Shown here piece after piece: positions 35,885 through 46,480 of a DNA stretch of 64,000 nt. Below the pieces are notes generated by a model that worked only from the letters and a program-made list of their open reading frames with translations, was not told the origin of the DNA and searched no databases. Source of the stretch: Sternotherus odoratus (Eukaryota; Chordata; Testudines; Kinosternidae); NCBI GenBank assembly GCA_032164245.1, contig JAVMKO010000005.1, positions 39,770,133-39,834,132 of the forward strand, given 5' to 3'. Position 1 is the first letter of the stretch. Every line of letters begins with the position of its first letter. The position numbers and the translations under genes are program-made.

Positions 35885-36990
35885 GCTCAGAGGGTCCAGT
35901 GGACGTGCTGGCAGGACCATCATCGGCAGTCCAGCCCTCCACAACACGTAGCCCTATGGAGCCGGGTCCCTACGCCTCCCCCGTAGGGGTAGAGGCAGTG
36001 GCGGGCACTTCATCAACTAGCCCGCCCGCCTTGGACCTCTCCAGTTACCAACATCTCCTCCAGGCAGTTGCTAAAAACATGAACCTGCCTTTGGAAGAGG
36101 TCCCAGTTGTGGACGACCCGGTCACCACCATGTTAACTAAGGGCACTCCGGCACGGGTGGCAGTGCCGTTCATTAATACTATTAGACTCCACACGGCGGC
36201 AATTTGGAAGACCCCCGCCTCTATCTCCCCCACTGCTCGTGGGGTGGAGAAGCGCTATTTTGTCCCAGCCAAGGGATATGAATACTTGTATGTTCACCCC
36301 ACGCCCTCCTCCCTGGTGGTGGACTCTGTTAATAACAAGGAGCGCCACGGGCAGGAGGCGCAGGTCCCCAAGGCCAAAGAGGCCAAAAGGTTGGACCACT
36401 TCGGCAGGAAAGTTTATTCCTTCGGGGGCCTACAACTCAGAGTCGCCAACCATCAGGCACTCCTGAGTAGGCACCATTTCGACACGGTGGAGGCCCTTAC
36501 TAAATTTGAGACTGCTCTCCCGCAGGAGGACAAACAGGAGTTCAGGGCCCTATTGCTCCAAAGCAGGGACATATCTCGTCATGCCCTGCAAGCGGCCCTG
36601 GACTCGGCCGACTCTGCGGCCCGAACAATGGCCTCGGGCATAGCCCTCCGCCGGGCAGCATGGCTCTCGTCATCCAACCTAGCCCCGGCCATGCAATTTA
36701 AAATCCAGGACCTCCCCTTTGAGGGACAGTCCCTCTTCTCGGAGGATACGGATGCCCGTCTCCAGGCCCTCAAGGACAGGGGGGTAACCCTCAAAGGCCT
36801 GGGCATGCACACCCCAGGTCCACAGAGGCGTCCCTTCATCCTGCCACGCAGGAAATTCTTCCCACCTGCGCGCCCGCCCCAGGACTCCTCCCTCAGGAGA
36901 AGCCGCCCTTACCGCCGGCGGCAAGGGCCTAGGCAGGGCGGGAAACAACAAGGCTCTAAGCCTTCCCAGGGGCCCAAACCCAACTTTTGA
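35881..36990 (+). CDS. DIRS gag core
   Basis: Open frame ending TGA 36988-36990, open upstream as well and overlapping the RS-rich frame at 35881. Core 36020-36800: LDLSSYQHLLQAVAKNMNLP, AVPFINTIRLHTAAIWKTPA, KGYEYLYVHPTPSSLVVDSV, then DTVEALTKFETALPQ and RRAAWLSSSNL. The C-terminus is basic (RRSRPYRRRQGPRQGGK), fit for nucleic-acid binding. This core is the type of sequence that gave rise to the mammalian LAP2-alpha exon of TMPO. The RT frame begins at its stop in the +1 frame. Confidence 0.85.
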   Translation: MSSEGPVDVLAGPSSAVQPSTTRSPMEPGPYASPVGVEAVAGTSSTSPPALDLSSYQHLLQAVAKNMNLPLEEVPVVDDPVTTMLTKGTPARVAVPFINTIRLHTAAIWKTPASISPTARGVEKRYFVPAKGYEYLYVHPTPSSLVVDSVNNKERHGQEAQVPKAKEAKRLDHFGRKVYSFGGLQLRVANHQALLSRHHFDTVEALTKFETALPQEDKQEFRALLLQSRDISRHALQAALDSADSAARTMASGIALRRAAWLSSSNLAPAMQFKIQDLPFEGQSLFSEDTDARLQALKDRGVTLKGLGMHTPGPQRRPFILPRRKFFPPARPPQDSSLRRSRPYRRRQGPRQGGKQQGSKPSQGPKPNF

Positions 36991-38908
36991 TGGTGCGCCC
37001 GGGGGCAGTTCATCAATCATAAACCTGGATCCTCCCTTTGGAGACCGTCTGTCCTACTTCCGCCGTGCATGGTCGGCCATTACATCAGACCAGTGGGTCC
37101 TCCGCACGGTGGAGGTGGGATATTTGCTCCAACTCTCCTCCACTCCTCCCACCCACCCACCCTCCTCGTCCCTCTTCAGGGACCCCTCTCACGAGCAACT
37201 CCTCGTACAGGAGGTGAGGTCGCTCCTCGCACTGGGAGCCATCGAGCCCGTACCGCAGGAGTTCAGGGGGAAGGGGTTCTACTCCCGCTACTTCCTGATC
37301 CCCAAGGCGAAAGGGGGCCTCCGGCCCATCCTGGACCTGCGCGAACTCAACACCTACATGATCAGGTTCAAGTTCCGCATGGCCACCTTGGGCACTATCA
37401 TTCCCTCTCTGGATCCGGGAGACTGGTTCGCTGCCCTCGATATGAAGGACGCCTACTTTCACGTGAGCATCAAACCCTCACACAGACGTTACCTCCGCTT
37501 CCTGGTAGCGGGGGAACACTATCAGTTTGCCGTCCTACCCTTCGGCCTGTCCACCGCACCCAGGGTGTTCACAAAGTGTATGGCGGTAGTAGCGGCATTC
37601 CTTCGGCGCCGCGGGGTACACTTATACCCGTACCTCGACGATTGGTTGATCCGAGGCACCTCCAGGGACCAAGTGTCAGCTCACGTGCGACTCGTTATCA
37701 GCACGTTCGACCGCTTGGGAATCCTTCTCAACAGGGAGAAGTCCACCCTGGAGCCTACCCAGAACATAGAGTTCATAGGAGCCCTACTAGACTCCACGGT
37801 AGCAAGGGCATCCCTGCCCCAGCCTCGGTTCCTCACTATCCAGTCGGCCATCAGACAGCTACGCAACTGTCCGATGACTACGGTCAAGGTCTTCCTCAGC
37901 CTGCTAGGTCACATGGCATCGTGCACTCATGTCATACAGCACGCCAGACTACGGCTACGCCCACTGCAGTCGTGGCTCGCGGTGGCCTACAGACCGAGAA
38001 GGGACAGTATGGACGCCCTCCTCTCCATCCCCAGAGCCACCCTATCCGCTCTGGCTTGGTGGGAAGACCAGGACAATGTGTGCCAAGGGGTCCCCTTCCT
38101 TCCCCCCAGCCCGTCCATGTCCCTGGTGACGGACGCTTCGTCACTAGGGTGGGGAGCTCACCTAGGGGAACTCAGGACCCAGGGCCGCTGGTCGGAGTCA
38201 GACCTCTGCCTCCACATCAATGTCAGGGAGCTGAGGGCCGTCCGGCTCGCGTGCCAGGCGTTCCGGGACACATTACGGGGTCACTGTGTAGCGGTGCTGA
38301 CAGACAACACCACAGCCCAGTACTACATAAACAAGCAAGGCGGGGCCCGCTCCAGCCCCCTGTGTCAAGAGGCGATTCTCCCGTGGGAATTCTGTATAGC
38401 CCACGCTATTCACCCGGTGGCCTCCTTCCTTCCCGGAATCCAGAACACCCTGGCGGACCACCTCAGCAGATCCTTTATGACGCACGAGTGGTCCCTTCGG
38501 CCAGATGTCATCCGGCCGATCTTCCTGAGGTGGGGGTTTCCCCACATCGATCTCTTCGCCTCCAGACAGATCAGGAAGTGCCTCCAGTTCTGCTCCTTTC
38601 GAGGCAGCTCCCGGGGATCCCTGACAGATGCCTTTCTCCTACCCTGGACGGGGCATCTGTTCTACGCGTTCCCTCCGATCCCGCTTCTCCACAAGGTGAT
38701 CCTGAAGATCAGGCGGGACAGGGCACACGTCATCCTCATAGCCCCGGCCTGGCCCAGGCAATGCTGGTATGCGTCCCTCCTCCGGCTGTCCAGGGCCCCT
38801 CCCATCAGCCTCCCGCTGTGGCCAGACCTGATCTCCCAGGATCACGGTCGCCTCCTGCACCCGGACTTGCAGTCCCTTCACCTCACAGCGTGGCTACTCC
38901 ATGGCTGA
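36989..38908 (+). CDS. DIRS reverse transcriptase and RNase H
   Basis: Continuous frame, +1 relative to gag; no ATG before the RT motifs. RT: GFYSRYFLIPKAKGGLRPIL, DLRELNTYM, DWFAALDMKDAYFHVSI (first catalytic aspartate), FGLSTAPRVFTK, and the YLDD box at 37631-37642. RNase H follows: LVTDASSLGWGAHL, NVRELRAV, VLTDNTTAQYYINKQGG, and NTLADHLSR, giving the D-E-D-D set. The last 150 nt overlap the recombinase frame. Copies genomic RNA into DNA and removes the RNA strand. No break is visible. Confidence 0.93.
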   Translation, partial: DGAPGGSSSIINLDPPFGDRLSYFRRAWSAITSDQWVLRTVEVGYLLQLSSTPPTHPPSSSLFRDPSHEQLLVQEVRSLLALGAIEPVPQEFRGKGFYSRYFLIPKAKGGLRPILDLRELNTYMIRFKFRMATLGTIIPSLDPGDWFAALDMKDAYFHVSIKPSHRRYLRFLVAGEHYQFAVLPFGLSTAPRVFTKCMAVVAAFLRRRGVHLYPYLDDWLIRGTSRDQVSAHVRLVISTFDRLGILLNREKSTLEPTQNIEFIGALLDSTVARASLPQPRFLTIQSAIRQLRNCPMTTVKVFLSLLGHMASCTHVIQHARLRLRPLQSWLAVAYRPRRDSMDALLSIPRATLSALAWWEDQDNVCQGVPFLPPSPSMSLVTDASSLGWGAHLGELRTQGRWSESDLCLHINVRELRAVRLACQAFRDTLRGHCVAVLTDNTTAQYYINKQGGARSSPLCQEAILPWEFCIAHAIHPVASFLPGIQNTLADHLSRSFMTHEWSLRPDVIRPIFLRWGFPHIDLFASRQIRKCLQFCSFRGSSRGSLTDAFLLPWTGHLFYAFPPIPLLHKVILKIRRDRAHVILIAPAWPRQCWYASLLRLSRAPPISLPLWPDLISQDHGRLLHPDLQSLHLTAWLLHG

Positions 38909-39957
38909 GAGGTCCTGAGCTCTTATGCTCAGCCGAGGTACAGAACGTCCTACTGGGTAGTAGGAAACCATCCACCAGAAGTACCTATACCGCCAAGTGG
39001 ACCTGTTTCTCTGCCTGGTGCACACAACATGACATCGTTCCAAGTGAGGCTACTATCCCACGCATATTGGACTACCTCTTAGGCCTCAGAAATCAGGGCC
39101 TTTCTACCTCTACTATCCGGGTCCACCTCGCTGCCATATCGGCTTTCCATCCGGGTCAGTCGAACCACTCAGTCTTCTCCGACCCTGTGGTATACCGTTT
39201 CCTTAAGGGTCTAGATAAGCTGTATCCGAGCGTCAAGCGTCCCATTCCACCTTGGGATCTCAACCTTGTGCTCTCACGCCTCGCGATGCCCCCGTTCGAG
39301 CCCCTCGCCACGTGTTCCTTACTACACCTTTCCTGGAAGGTGGCATTCCTAGTAGCTATCACCTCGGCTCGTAGAGTGTCAGAGATCCGTGCACTGACCT
39401 CCGAGCCGCCCTACACTATCTTCCATAAGGACAAGGTGCAGCTACGTCCCCACCCGGCCTTCCTGCCTAAGGTGGTCTCTCCCTTCCATGTTAATCAAGA
39501 CATTTGCCTCCCAGTCTTTTATCCTAAGCCACACACCTCTGGAAGGGAACAGCAATTACACACGTTGGACGTTAGGAGGGCTCTTGCTTTTTATTTAGAT
39601 AGAACAAAGCAATTCAGGAAAACAACCCAACTTTTCGTGGCAGTTGCGGAGAGGATGAAGGGCCAGCCAGTTTCAGCCCAAAGGCTCTCCTCCTGGATCA
39701 CCTCGTGCATTCACACCTGTTATGAACTCGCGGACAAGCCGCTTGAGAGAGTAACAGCACACTCCACGAGAGCGCAGGTGTCCTCTGCGGCCTTCCGGGA
39801 GGGAGTCCCTATTACGAACATCTGCAGGGCGGCTACCTGGTCCTCCGTCCATACCTTCGCCGCCCACTACGCCATAGTCCAGCAGACCAGGGACGATGCG
39901 GCGTTTGGGTCAGCGGTCTTACGATCAGCAATGGGTCAACCCGACCCCACCTCCTAG
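38761..39957 (+). CDS. DIRS tyrosine recombinase
   Basis: 398 codons from the ATG at 38761, overlapping the end of the RT/RNase H frame by 148 nt; the start is chosen because the same frame further upstream is only a shadow of RT. SAM-like N-domain 38930-39200 (STYTAKWTCFSAWC, STIRVHLAAISAF). Catalytic set: arginine in TSARRVSEI (39370-39375), HSTR histidine 39760 and arginine 39769, tyrosine in AAHYAIV (39868). It would cut and join the circular cDNA into the genome. Frame intact. Confidence 0.92.
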   Translation: MLVCVPPPAVQGPSHQPPAVARPDLPGSRSPPAPGLAVPSPHSVATPWLRGPELLCSAEVQNVLLGSRKPSTRSTYTAKWTCFSAWCTQHDIVPSEATIPRILDYLLGLRNQGLSTSTIRVHLAAISAFHPGQSNHSVFSDPVVYRFLKGLDKLYPSVKRPIPPWDLNLVLSRLAMPPFEPLATCSLLHLSWKVAFLVAITSARRVSEIRALTSEPPYTIFHKDKVQLRPHPAFLPKVVSPFHVNQDICLPVFYPKPHTSGREQQLHTLDVRRALAFYLDRTKQFRKTTQLFVAVAERMKGQPVSAQRLSSWITSCIHTCYELADKPLERVTAHSTRAQVSSAAFREGVPITNICRAATWSSVHTFAAHYAIVQQTRDDAAFGSAVLRSAMGQPDPTS

Positions 39958-39973
39958 GTATTGCTTGTAGTCA

Positions 39974-40075
39974 CCTATAGTGGAATGCATGTGAGCAATC
40001 ACTCGAAGAAGAAAACAAGGTTACTTACCTATAACTGTTGTTCTTCGAGATGTGTTGCTCACATCCATTCCAAAC
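39974..40075 (+). repeat. DIRS internal complementary region
   Basis: 39974-40013 is the reverse complement of the element's left end (34190-34229); 40012-40075 is the reverse complement of its right end (40247-40317). The two parts meet at GAAGAAGAAAACAAGG. In DIRS replication this region is thought to template joining of the ends into a circle. Confidence 0.93.
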
Positions 40076-40108
40076 CCACCCTCCTTCCCCACTGTCGGTT
40101 TAGCCGGC

Positions 40109-40317
40109 AAAGAAGGAACTGAGGGCCAGACTGTGTCGCAGGGGTACTTATAGAGTGCCTCAGTGGCGCCACTCCAGGGGGCTCCCTGCTCACCCAGTCT
40201 GCAGCTAGGGGAAAATCTACCCGGCAACCAGGCCCGCAGCGCGTGCCTAACCTATAGTGGAATGGATGTGAGCAACACATCTCGAAGAACAACAGTTACA
40301 GGTAAGTAACCTTGTTT
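40109..40317 (-). repeat. Right inverted terminal repeat of DIRS element
   Basis: 40109-40258 mirrors the left repeat; 40247-40317 (CTCGAAGAACAACAGTTACAG to AACCTTGTT) is the extra end also complemented by the internal region. Confidence 0.92.
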
Positions 40318-41834
40318 TTTCTCTTGCAATGTGATAAATGCATATTTAGTCTGCGGTGCAAAGAGAGACAGCCAATAAGACTGGCTCTGCCATTTCAGCC
40401 AAGTTATTGAAATGGAAGGAGCTGCTGAGGAATACATAACTCCTGGATATATAGTGTTTATGGTCTTATTTTTCCTTTTAACAACATTGTTACCTCTGTC
40501 TTCATTTTGTCTCAATTTAAAAAACAACAACAAAACTCACCAAGGAGTTTTCTAGCAGTTTGTGCCTGGTACACTGCCTTGGGCTACTGGCTCTAAAACT
40601 GCTCTTTTATTAGAAGACCAGAGCAACTCAGCTTAGGTCAGTAGTGGACTCAATTTTTTTTAGAAAAGGAGAAGCAGACCACGGTCCTTAAAGTAGATGG
40701 CAAAGTATCAGATTGAAATCATTATTTCATGATTATGCAGTTGTCATTTGGGCTTGAATTTTTTAGTTTTGTATTTTATTTTTGCCTTGTCAAGCTTTTT
40801 CTGTTGTTTTTAGGAGATAGCAGCAGGAGCAGGCTAAGAGCCAGAATTATACCCAGAGGCTGGGATTACCTACTAGTCTCTCATTTTATTAGCTCACCTA
40901 ATCGTAGCATCACAGTTGACTAACTGAAGTACTGGAGGGGTGCACATTGCATGTTGATGTCGTGGACGTCTTCCTGAAGGCTGATTGGTCAGCTATAATG
41001 TTGTATGCTCTATGAGTTCACAGTGCTAATGAGAGGTCAGAGAAGTGGCTTTAGATGTTGTGAACCCCCAGGTTCCATGCTGTACTACAGGACAAGTGAA
41101 ATCCATATAAAGTAAAAAGGCCTGGTTACCTAGATAACCTAATCCTGCTGGCACCGTTTAGCTGGACATCTCTTCAGGTTGAAATAAGGTGAAATGTCAT
41201 TGAAAGTATCACGAGTGAGATGCTGAGCTTTAGCCTATTTCTTTTTCATACCAAAGCAAATTACTCTTTGTTAATTCTTGCATGTTGTTACATGATTTAT
41301 TCATTGAATTAAAGGCATTTATGCATCTACAAAAAAATGTAACTTCCCCAGTGAACCCAGAGCTTACAAAATATTACCAAAAATGTACAGAGATCAATTT
41401 ACGGCGAACTCCAAAATCTGTAGAGGATTGTGCCTCCTTGAAAAATCCTGCCTTTTTGATTAAAGAAATGCACAGAAACAAAAATAAATAAATGATCTTT
41501 GTTCTTTTATTTATTAACTGCAGTACTGGACTTTCAAAAATAAATTCATAAATTACAAAGATACTCTTCAGTTTCCAAAATCTACACTATTTCAGGAAAA
41601 CATATGATATTCATGAATTGTGCCTTGCCGTATTTAATATGAAGTCTTTGTTTAAAAAAAACAAACCCCAACACAGTGATCTTTATGGTGATGTCAAGAA
41701 ATGACTGCATAAAGAAAGAGTGCCAAAATGCATTTTGAAATATAACAGAAAGAACCAGTGTCCAGAGCCATTCAAAGACGCTTTACATGTGATTTGTACT
41801 GCAGATTGAAAATGATCTTTTTTTTTAATTATAG
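40318..41834. other. Intron J-K, distal part, no feature seen
   Basis: AT-rich intronic DNA with no recognised repeat. Confidence 0.5.
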
Positions 41835-41910
41835 TATCATAGTTACAACAGTCCAGTACCTGTCCTCTGCCCTGCACAAGAACTTCACAGACTCAGACTT
41901 TGATTTTAAG
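41835..41910 (+). CDS. DOCK3: DOCK3 exon K
   Basis: One base plus 25 codons, IIVTTVQYLSSALHKNF to DFDFK. The acceptor is TTTTTAATTATAG and the donor is AAG followed by GTAAGG. It completes the asparagine split from exon J across the DIRS-bearing intron. Confidence 0.95.
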
Positions 41911-42561
41911 GTAAGGATTGAGATCTAGAAAATTTCATGACATCCTTTAAAACCAGCAGCAGTGCAGGAACAGTGTCTACTCTATGTTAATGGATTATGT
42001 TCACTATGTATGTTATCTCAGAAAATAAACTAGCTGATACAGACAGTCATCAAACTCTGCTGAGACTTTGACTGAACTGGGAAATCCCAGAAGAACAGAC
42101 GCATTATGAATTCTAATTGTTCAAAAAGTGAGACCGCTTGCATTGGCCAAAGTCAAGAATGGATAGTGTCTAATGTAATTCAAAGCACACACTATGTTGT
42201 GGTTTAGGGTATGAAAAAGTGTTCACTAGGAATATTTGAAACTACCAAACACTTTTGGCCTAATTCAGAGTTGTATTCAGGTGTCAAGAGGTGAAAGGCC
42301 TACATCTGAAGCCCCACCATTCCCTTGCTTCTGGATTCTTTTAACTGTCTTTCCCTCCAGTATTTGTACAATTCCTGGCACTGATTTAACTTAGTTTATT
42401 ATTACATCTGGTTTATTTAGACATAATTATCTGTTTTTCTCTGACTTAAGGTGGAAAAACCTGATGCCTTCTTTAAAATGTATACATGGCATGTATGATT
42501 GTGTTCAGAACTTGTTCTGCCTTTGGACCGTCATGTGTTTAATTTCCTTCCTATTTCTTAG
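41911..42561. other. Intron K-L, no feature seen
   Basis: 651 bp between GTAAGG donor and TTCTTAG acceptor; no recognised repeat. The L-M intron (42663-42944) is also plain. Confidence 0.5.
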
Positions 42562-42662
42562 GTGTGGAACTCCTATTTCAGCTTGGCAGTTCTGTTTATA
42601 AATCAGCCAAGCCTGCAGCTAGAAACTGTCACTCCAGCTAAGAGAAAGAAGATTCTGGACAA
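42562..42662 (+). CDS. DOCK3: DOCK3 exon L
   Basis: 33 codons plus AA of a lysine, VWNSYFSLAVLFINQPS to KRKKILD. The acceptor is CCTATTTCTTAG and the donor is GTAAGA. WNSYFSLAVLF is the DOCK-B version of the WNNYFHLAVAF motif of DOCK1 and DOCK2. Confidence 0.96.
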
Positions 42663-42944
42663 GTAAGAATATAATCTCCTTTCCACCAAAACTCTGATTT
42701 TTTCCATCTCCTCAAAAGTAGGACATATGTTTTTATCACAAACTCCTATACATTACAGGCAGTGGGAGGAATCATCCCCAAAAAATCATAAGTAGAGGTC
42801 ATAGGACAAGTATTCAACAATTAGATGAATCCCTTGATGTTTTTAAAAAGTATAATCTTGGTTTAAATATTAATTTAATTGCATTAGATCACCAACTTTG
42901 CTTCATTTTGTCCATTAAGGGGTTGTCTATGTCGTCTCTTTCAG

Positions 42945-43003
42945 ATATGGTGACATGCGAGTGATGATGGCATATGAATTGTTCAGCATGTGGCAGAATC
43001 TGG
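42945..43003 (+). CDS. DOCK3: DOCK3 exon M
   Basis: 19 full codons between split codons, YGDMRVMMAYELFSMW to QNL. The acceptor is TCTCTTTCAG and the donor GTATGT follows the single G of a glycine. At 59 nt it is a short exon, skipping it would break the frame. Confidence 0.95.
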
Positions 43004-43764
43004 GTATGTCTCAGTCTCCTGTTCTCCTCCTAATCACCAAAAACTAAAGTTGTCTAAGAATTGCATTACTAATATTCAGCTTTAGTGCTGTGACACCACA
43101 GAGTTCATGCTGAGCCTTGTAGTTTCTTCAGGAATTTTCAACTAAGAAAAATGACTTTCTGCATAGCTCCATGGTGATATTTTTCTCATTTGAAATAACT
43201 CATTCCTATGAATTTGAATACTTTACTCTCAGATCTTGTAGTGACTGGTTTCAACAGATTTTCTTTGGTATTCCCAGATGATGAACTGCGTTAGCATTTG
43301 GAAATTTGTGCTGTTGTGCTGCAATCTAGTCTAGTACTTGAGATACGCTTGTACACTCTTGACTTTAATCTGGTCTATGACTGCACAGCTGAAACTAACC
43401 TTTACAGCTGTGTCCAATTTCATCCATTTGCAAATAATACAACAGAACAAGTCAGGGTGATGCAGAATTCCAACAGTGCACAGTTAGCGATCATGTACAG
43501 AAGTGACATGCAGTAAAGGTCATATTTATGAATGCTTTATTAATGTGTCTGATAAGCATAATAAATTATATGTTACTGGTTAAAAAAACCAAAAGTTTGT
43601 CTACAATTATGCAATAGTTGTTACACCAGTTGTAATAGACTTATATTTCTGTAAGACATTTGAGTTTGTACCACATGATATTTTGTTTAAGACACTGGAA
43701 TGTTACTAGATCAACAGAGCATATACTGAATGTACTAAAACTAGCTAACTGATAGCTCACAAAA
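43004..43764. other. Intron M-N, first part, no feature seen
   Basis: No repeat or coding signal recognised. Confidence 0.45.
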
Positions 43765-44706
43765 TGTGATTGTAAATGGAGAATCATAATCAAGCAAGTG
43801 TGTTCTTAGCAGGTTCTCACAAGGATCATTTCTTGACCCTATGCTATTTAACATATCTATCTGTCTGGGAAGAAAATATACAATTCCTGGTAAAGTTTGT
43901 AGATGATACAAAGATTGGGTAGTAAATAATGAAGAGGATAAGTCACTGCTACAGAATGATCTGGATCACTTGGTAAACTGGGCACAAGCAACAAATAAAC
44001 TTTTAATGTGGCTACATGCAAAAGCCTACATCTAGGAACAAAGAATGTAGGCCTTACTTCTAGGATGGCGGGGGAGGGATTTTGTTTTGGCAAGCAGTGA
44101 CTCCAAAAAGGACTTTGAGGGGCGTGGTGGATAATCAGCTGAATAGGAGTAGAGAGGTTATTTTACCTCTATATTTGGCACAGGTGCAACTGCTACTGGA
44201 ATATAGTGCCCATTTCTGGTGTCCAAAATTCATGAAAGACATTGATATTAGGAAGGATTAAGAGAAGAGACACAAAAAAGTTGAATGGATTGAAAACATG
44301 CCATATAGTGAAGGACTCAAGGAACCTAATCTGTTATTTTAACAAAGACAATTTTAAGGGGTGACTTAATCTCGGTCTATAAGAATCTATGTATGGAACA
44401 GGTAACAGAGGGCTCTTCAGTCTGACAGGCAAAGTATAACAAGCTCTAATGGCTCGAAATTGCAGCTAGACAAATTCACCCTTGAAATAAGGCATACATT
44501 TTTAACAGTGAAGGTAGTTATCCATTGAAACAACTTACCAAGGGTTATGGTGGATTCTCCATCACTGCCAGTTTTAAAAACAATATTGGATGTTTTTCTA
44601 AATGACATGATCTAGTTCAAACAGGAATTAATTCAGGGAAATCCTATGGCCTGTGTTATACATGAGGTTAGATTAGATGATCACAATGATCCCTTCTGGC
44701 CTTGAG
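43765..44706 (+). mobile_element. CR1 LINE, 5'-truncated 3' part
   Basis: Decayed CR1 RT (region around AAAGTTTGTAGATGATACAA encodes the FVDDTK equivalent) followed by the typical CR1 3' region: GAACCTAATCTGTT, GGTTAGATTAGATGATCACA and CAATGATCCCTTCTGGCCTT. Same strand as DOCK3. Frames broken. Confidence 0.88.
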
Positions 44707-46331
44707 GGGTGGCAGATTTGTATAATTTTTGGTGGTGCTCAGAATGGGTCCAAGTCCCAGTTCCCACCTCTTCACCACCCCACCCCACCCCACACACACA
44801 CCTACCTAAAGCTCTGGGAGGAAGTTTGAGTGCAAGAGGGGGGTTGGAGTGCAGACAGGATGCGGGCTCTGGGATGGTGCTGGGTGCAGGCTCTGGGATG
44901 TGGCAGGGGTTTGGGGTGCAGGCTCTGGAAGAGAGTTTGGGTGCTGGGTGTGGGCTCTGGTCTGGGACAGTGGGTTGGGGTGCAGAAGGAGGTGTTGGGG
45001 TCCCAAACATTGGTGAAGCCAGGCTCCCCAGGCCCTGAATTTGATGGAGCCTGGGCACCATGGGCCCATACAGCTCACTACCCCTTCTGCCCTTACAATC
45101 TACAACACTGAATTGTGCTTATTTCTGATCTAAATAACATCTTCTGGGTGAAGTGAGCTGGGGTGCAGTGTAACATCTTATGGCATGTGCCACATCACAT
45201 TGGCAGGGAATTTATCACACTGACGCCACTGTATTAGTTGCATTAGAAACACACTTTACTTCTCATTATTTGTCTGAAAATTAGATAGTATTATTCATGA
45301 AATTGTTAATAGGCTTAAACAAATGTCACATGCCGCTTAAAAGACAAAATCCAGTACGTCTAAATTGTTATCATCCAGAGTTCCAGACCATGATTTTGAG
45401 GAATATAGCAAAGTATCTGCTATATGTTTCACATGCACAATGACAAAAAAGAAATAAGAGTTTTAATATTGCAGAATTAATGACATATGCTCCCCTAGGG
45501 ATTAAAGTTATTATCTCTTTAAATCAAAATAATTCTTTTGTGCTTTTCCTGGTTTATTTATTTATCTTTTCCTACCCCTGCCTTTTTGCAATTGTGGGAC
45601 CACCTATGAGGCTGATAAATTTATTAGAGGAAAACCTCCAATATGTAGGTGTATGTTGGATTCTCAATTTAACATGAAAGATAATTTGGGGGAGAAATGA
45701 TATCTCAAAACAATATTGCCTATCAGTGTTTTTTCAGATAATTTTGTTTTATTTACTAAAGTTTCACAGTGCAAGCACACTATAGAAGTGATTCCTAACA
45801 ATGCTGTATATTCCTGCTACTTAGAGGTGACACTGTTTGATTCAAAGTCAAGGTCCTTGTCCATTCGATTGCAAATTTCACACCACTGGGGTTAAGGAAC
45901 TCTAAAAAGCCTAAAAGACCTGTAGCTGATCCATTAAATACTATTGTCACAGTTCTTTTGAAAAATCCCTTTCTTCTTAGGAGTCAGAACCTCCAAAACA
46001 GCAGTGGAAGCTCTCCATCTTCTCTGACAGAACTAATGCATGCTGGCACGTAAAGATGGAGCAGATATTGAATGAGTTTCCCTGTAGGATCTGCAGTTTC
46101 TGTTAAATGTAAAGGTTAATTAATGTAAAGATACGAGGCAGACTTCACCATGGAAAATGGAAAACTTAAAGTAACATTGATTTGATAATTTTTGGAGAAA
46201 GAACCTGTTTGCTTCTTTAGGATTCATGCAGGGACAGGTTGCATGTGTCTTTACCATAGAGTCTTCTTCTCAGCAGGTAATAATAAAAAAGGAAGGTTTT
46301 CATTAAATGTAAATTGCTTTGTGTTGCCCAG
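44707..46331. other. Intron M-N, distal part
   Basis: 44760-45000 holds a CA/CCACCC stretch then a degenerate tandem repeat based on GGGTGCAGGCTCTGGGATG. From 45050 to the exon N acceptor I see nothing recognisable. Confidence 0.45.
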
Positions 46332-46480
46332 GTGAACATAAAATTCACTTTATTCCGGGAATGATTGGCCCCTTTCTTGGTGTTACACTGGTCCCACAGA
46401 CAGAGGTCCGCAACATCATGATCCCCATCTTTCATGACATGATGGACTGGGAGCAGAGGAAAAATGGCAACTTCAAACAG
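46332..46480 (+). CDS. DOCK3: DOCK3 exon N
   Basis: Two bases plus 49 codons, EHKIHFIPGMIGPFLG to NGNFKQ. The acceptor is GTGTTGCCCAG and the donor is CAG followed by GTGAAA. The residues HDMMDWEQRKNGNFKQ are among the best DOCK3/DOCK4 identifiers here, and GVTLVPQ fits DOCK3. Confidence 0.97.

Larger units (their letters stand above)
34188..40317 (+). mobile_element. Full-length DIRS tyrosine-recombinase retrotransposon
   Basis: 6.1-kb element in intron J-K. It has inverted terminal repeats, a gag region in two frames, an RT/RNase H frame, a tyrosine recombinase frame and an internal complementary region next to the right repeat. That combination defines the DIRS order: integration by a recombinase of a circular DNA, so no target duplication, and none is seen. 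CpG content is high and the terminal repeats are almost identical, so it is young compared with the other DIRS fragments here. RT and recombinase frames are open; gag is broken between two frames and may have lost its N-terminal zinc-binding part. Confidence 0.95.

Noticed and set aside
37069..38760. N-terminal half of the 962-codon frame containing the recombinase
   Set aside because: Out-of-frame shadow of RT/RNase H without domain content; recombinase taken from the ATG at 38761.
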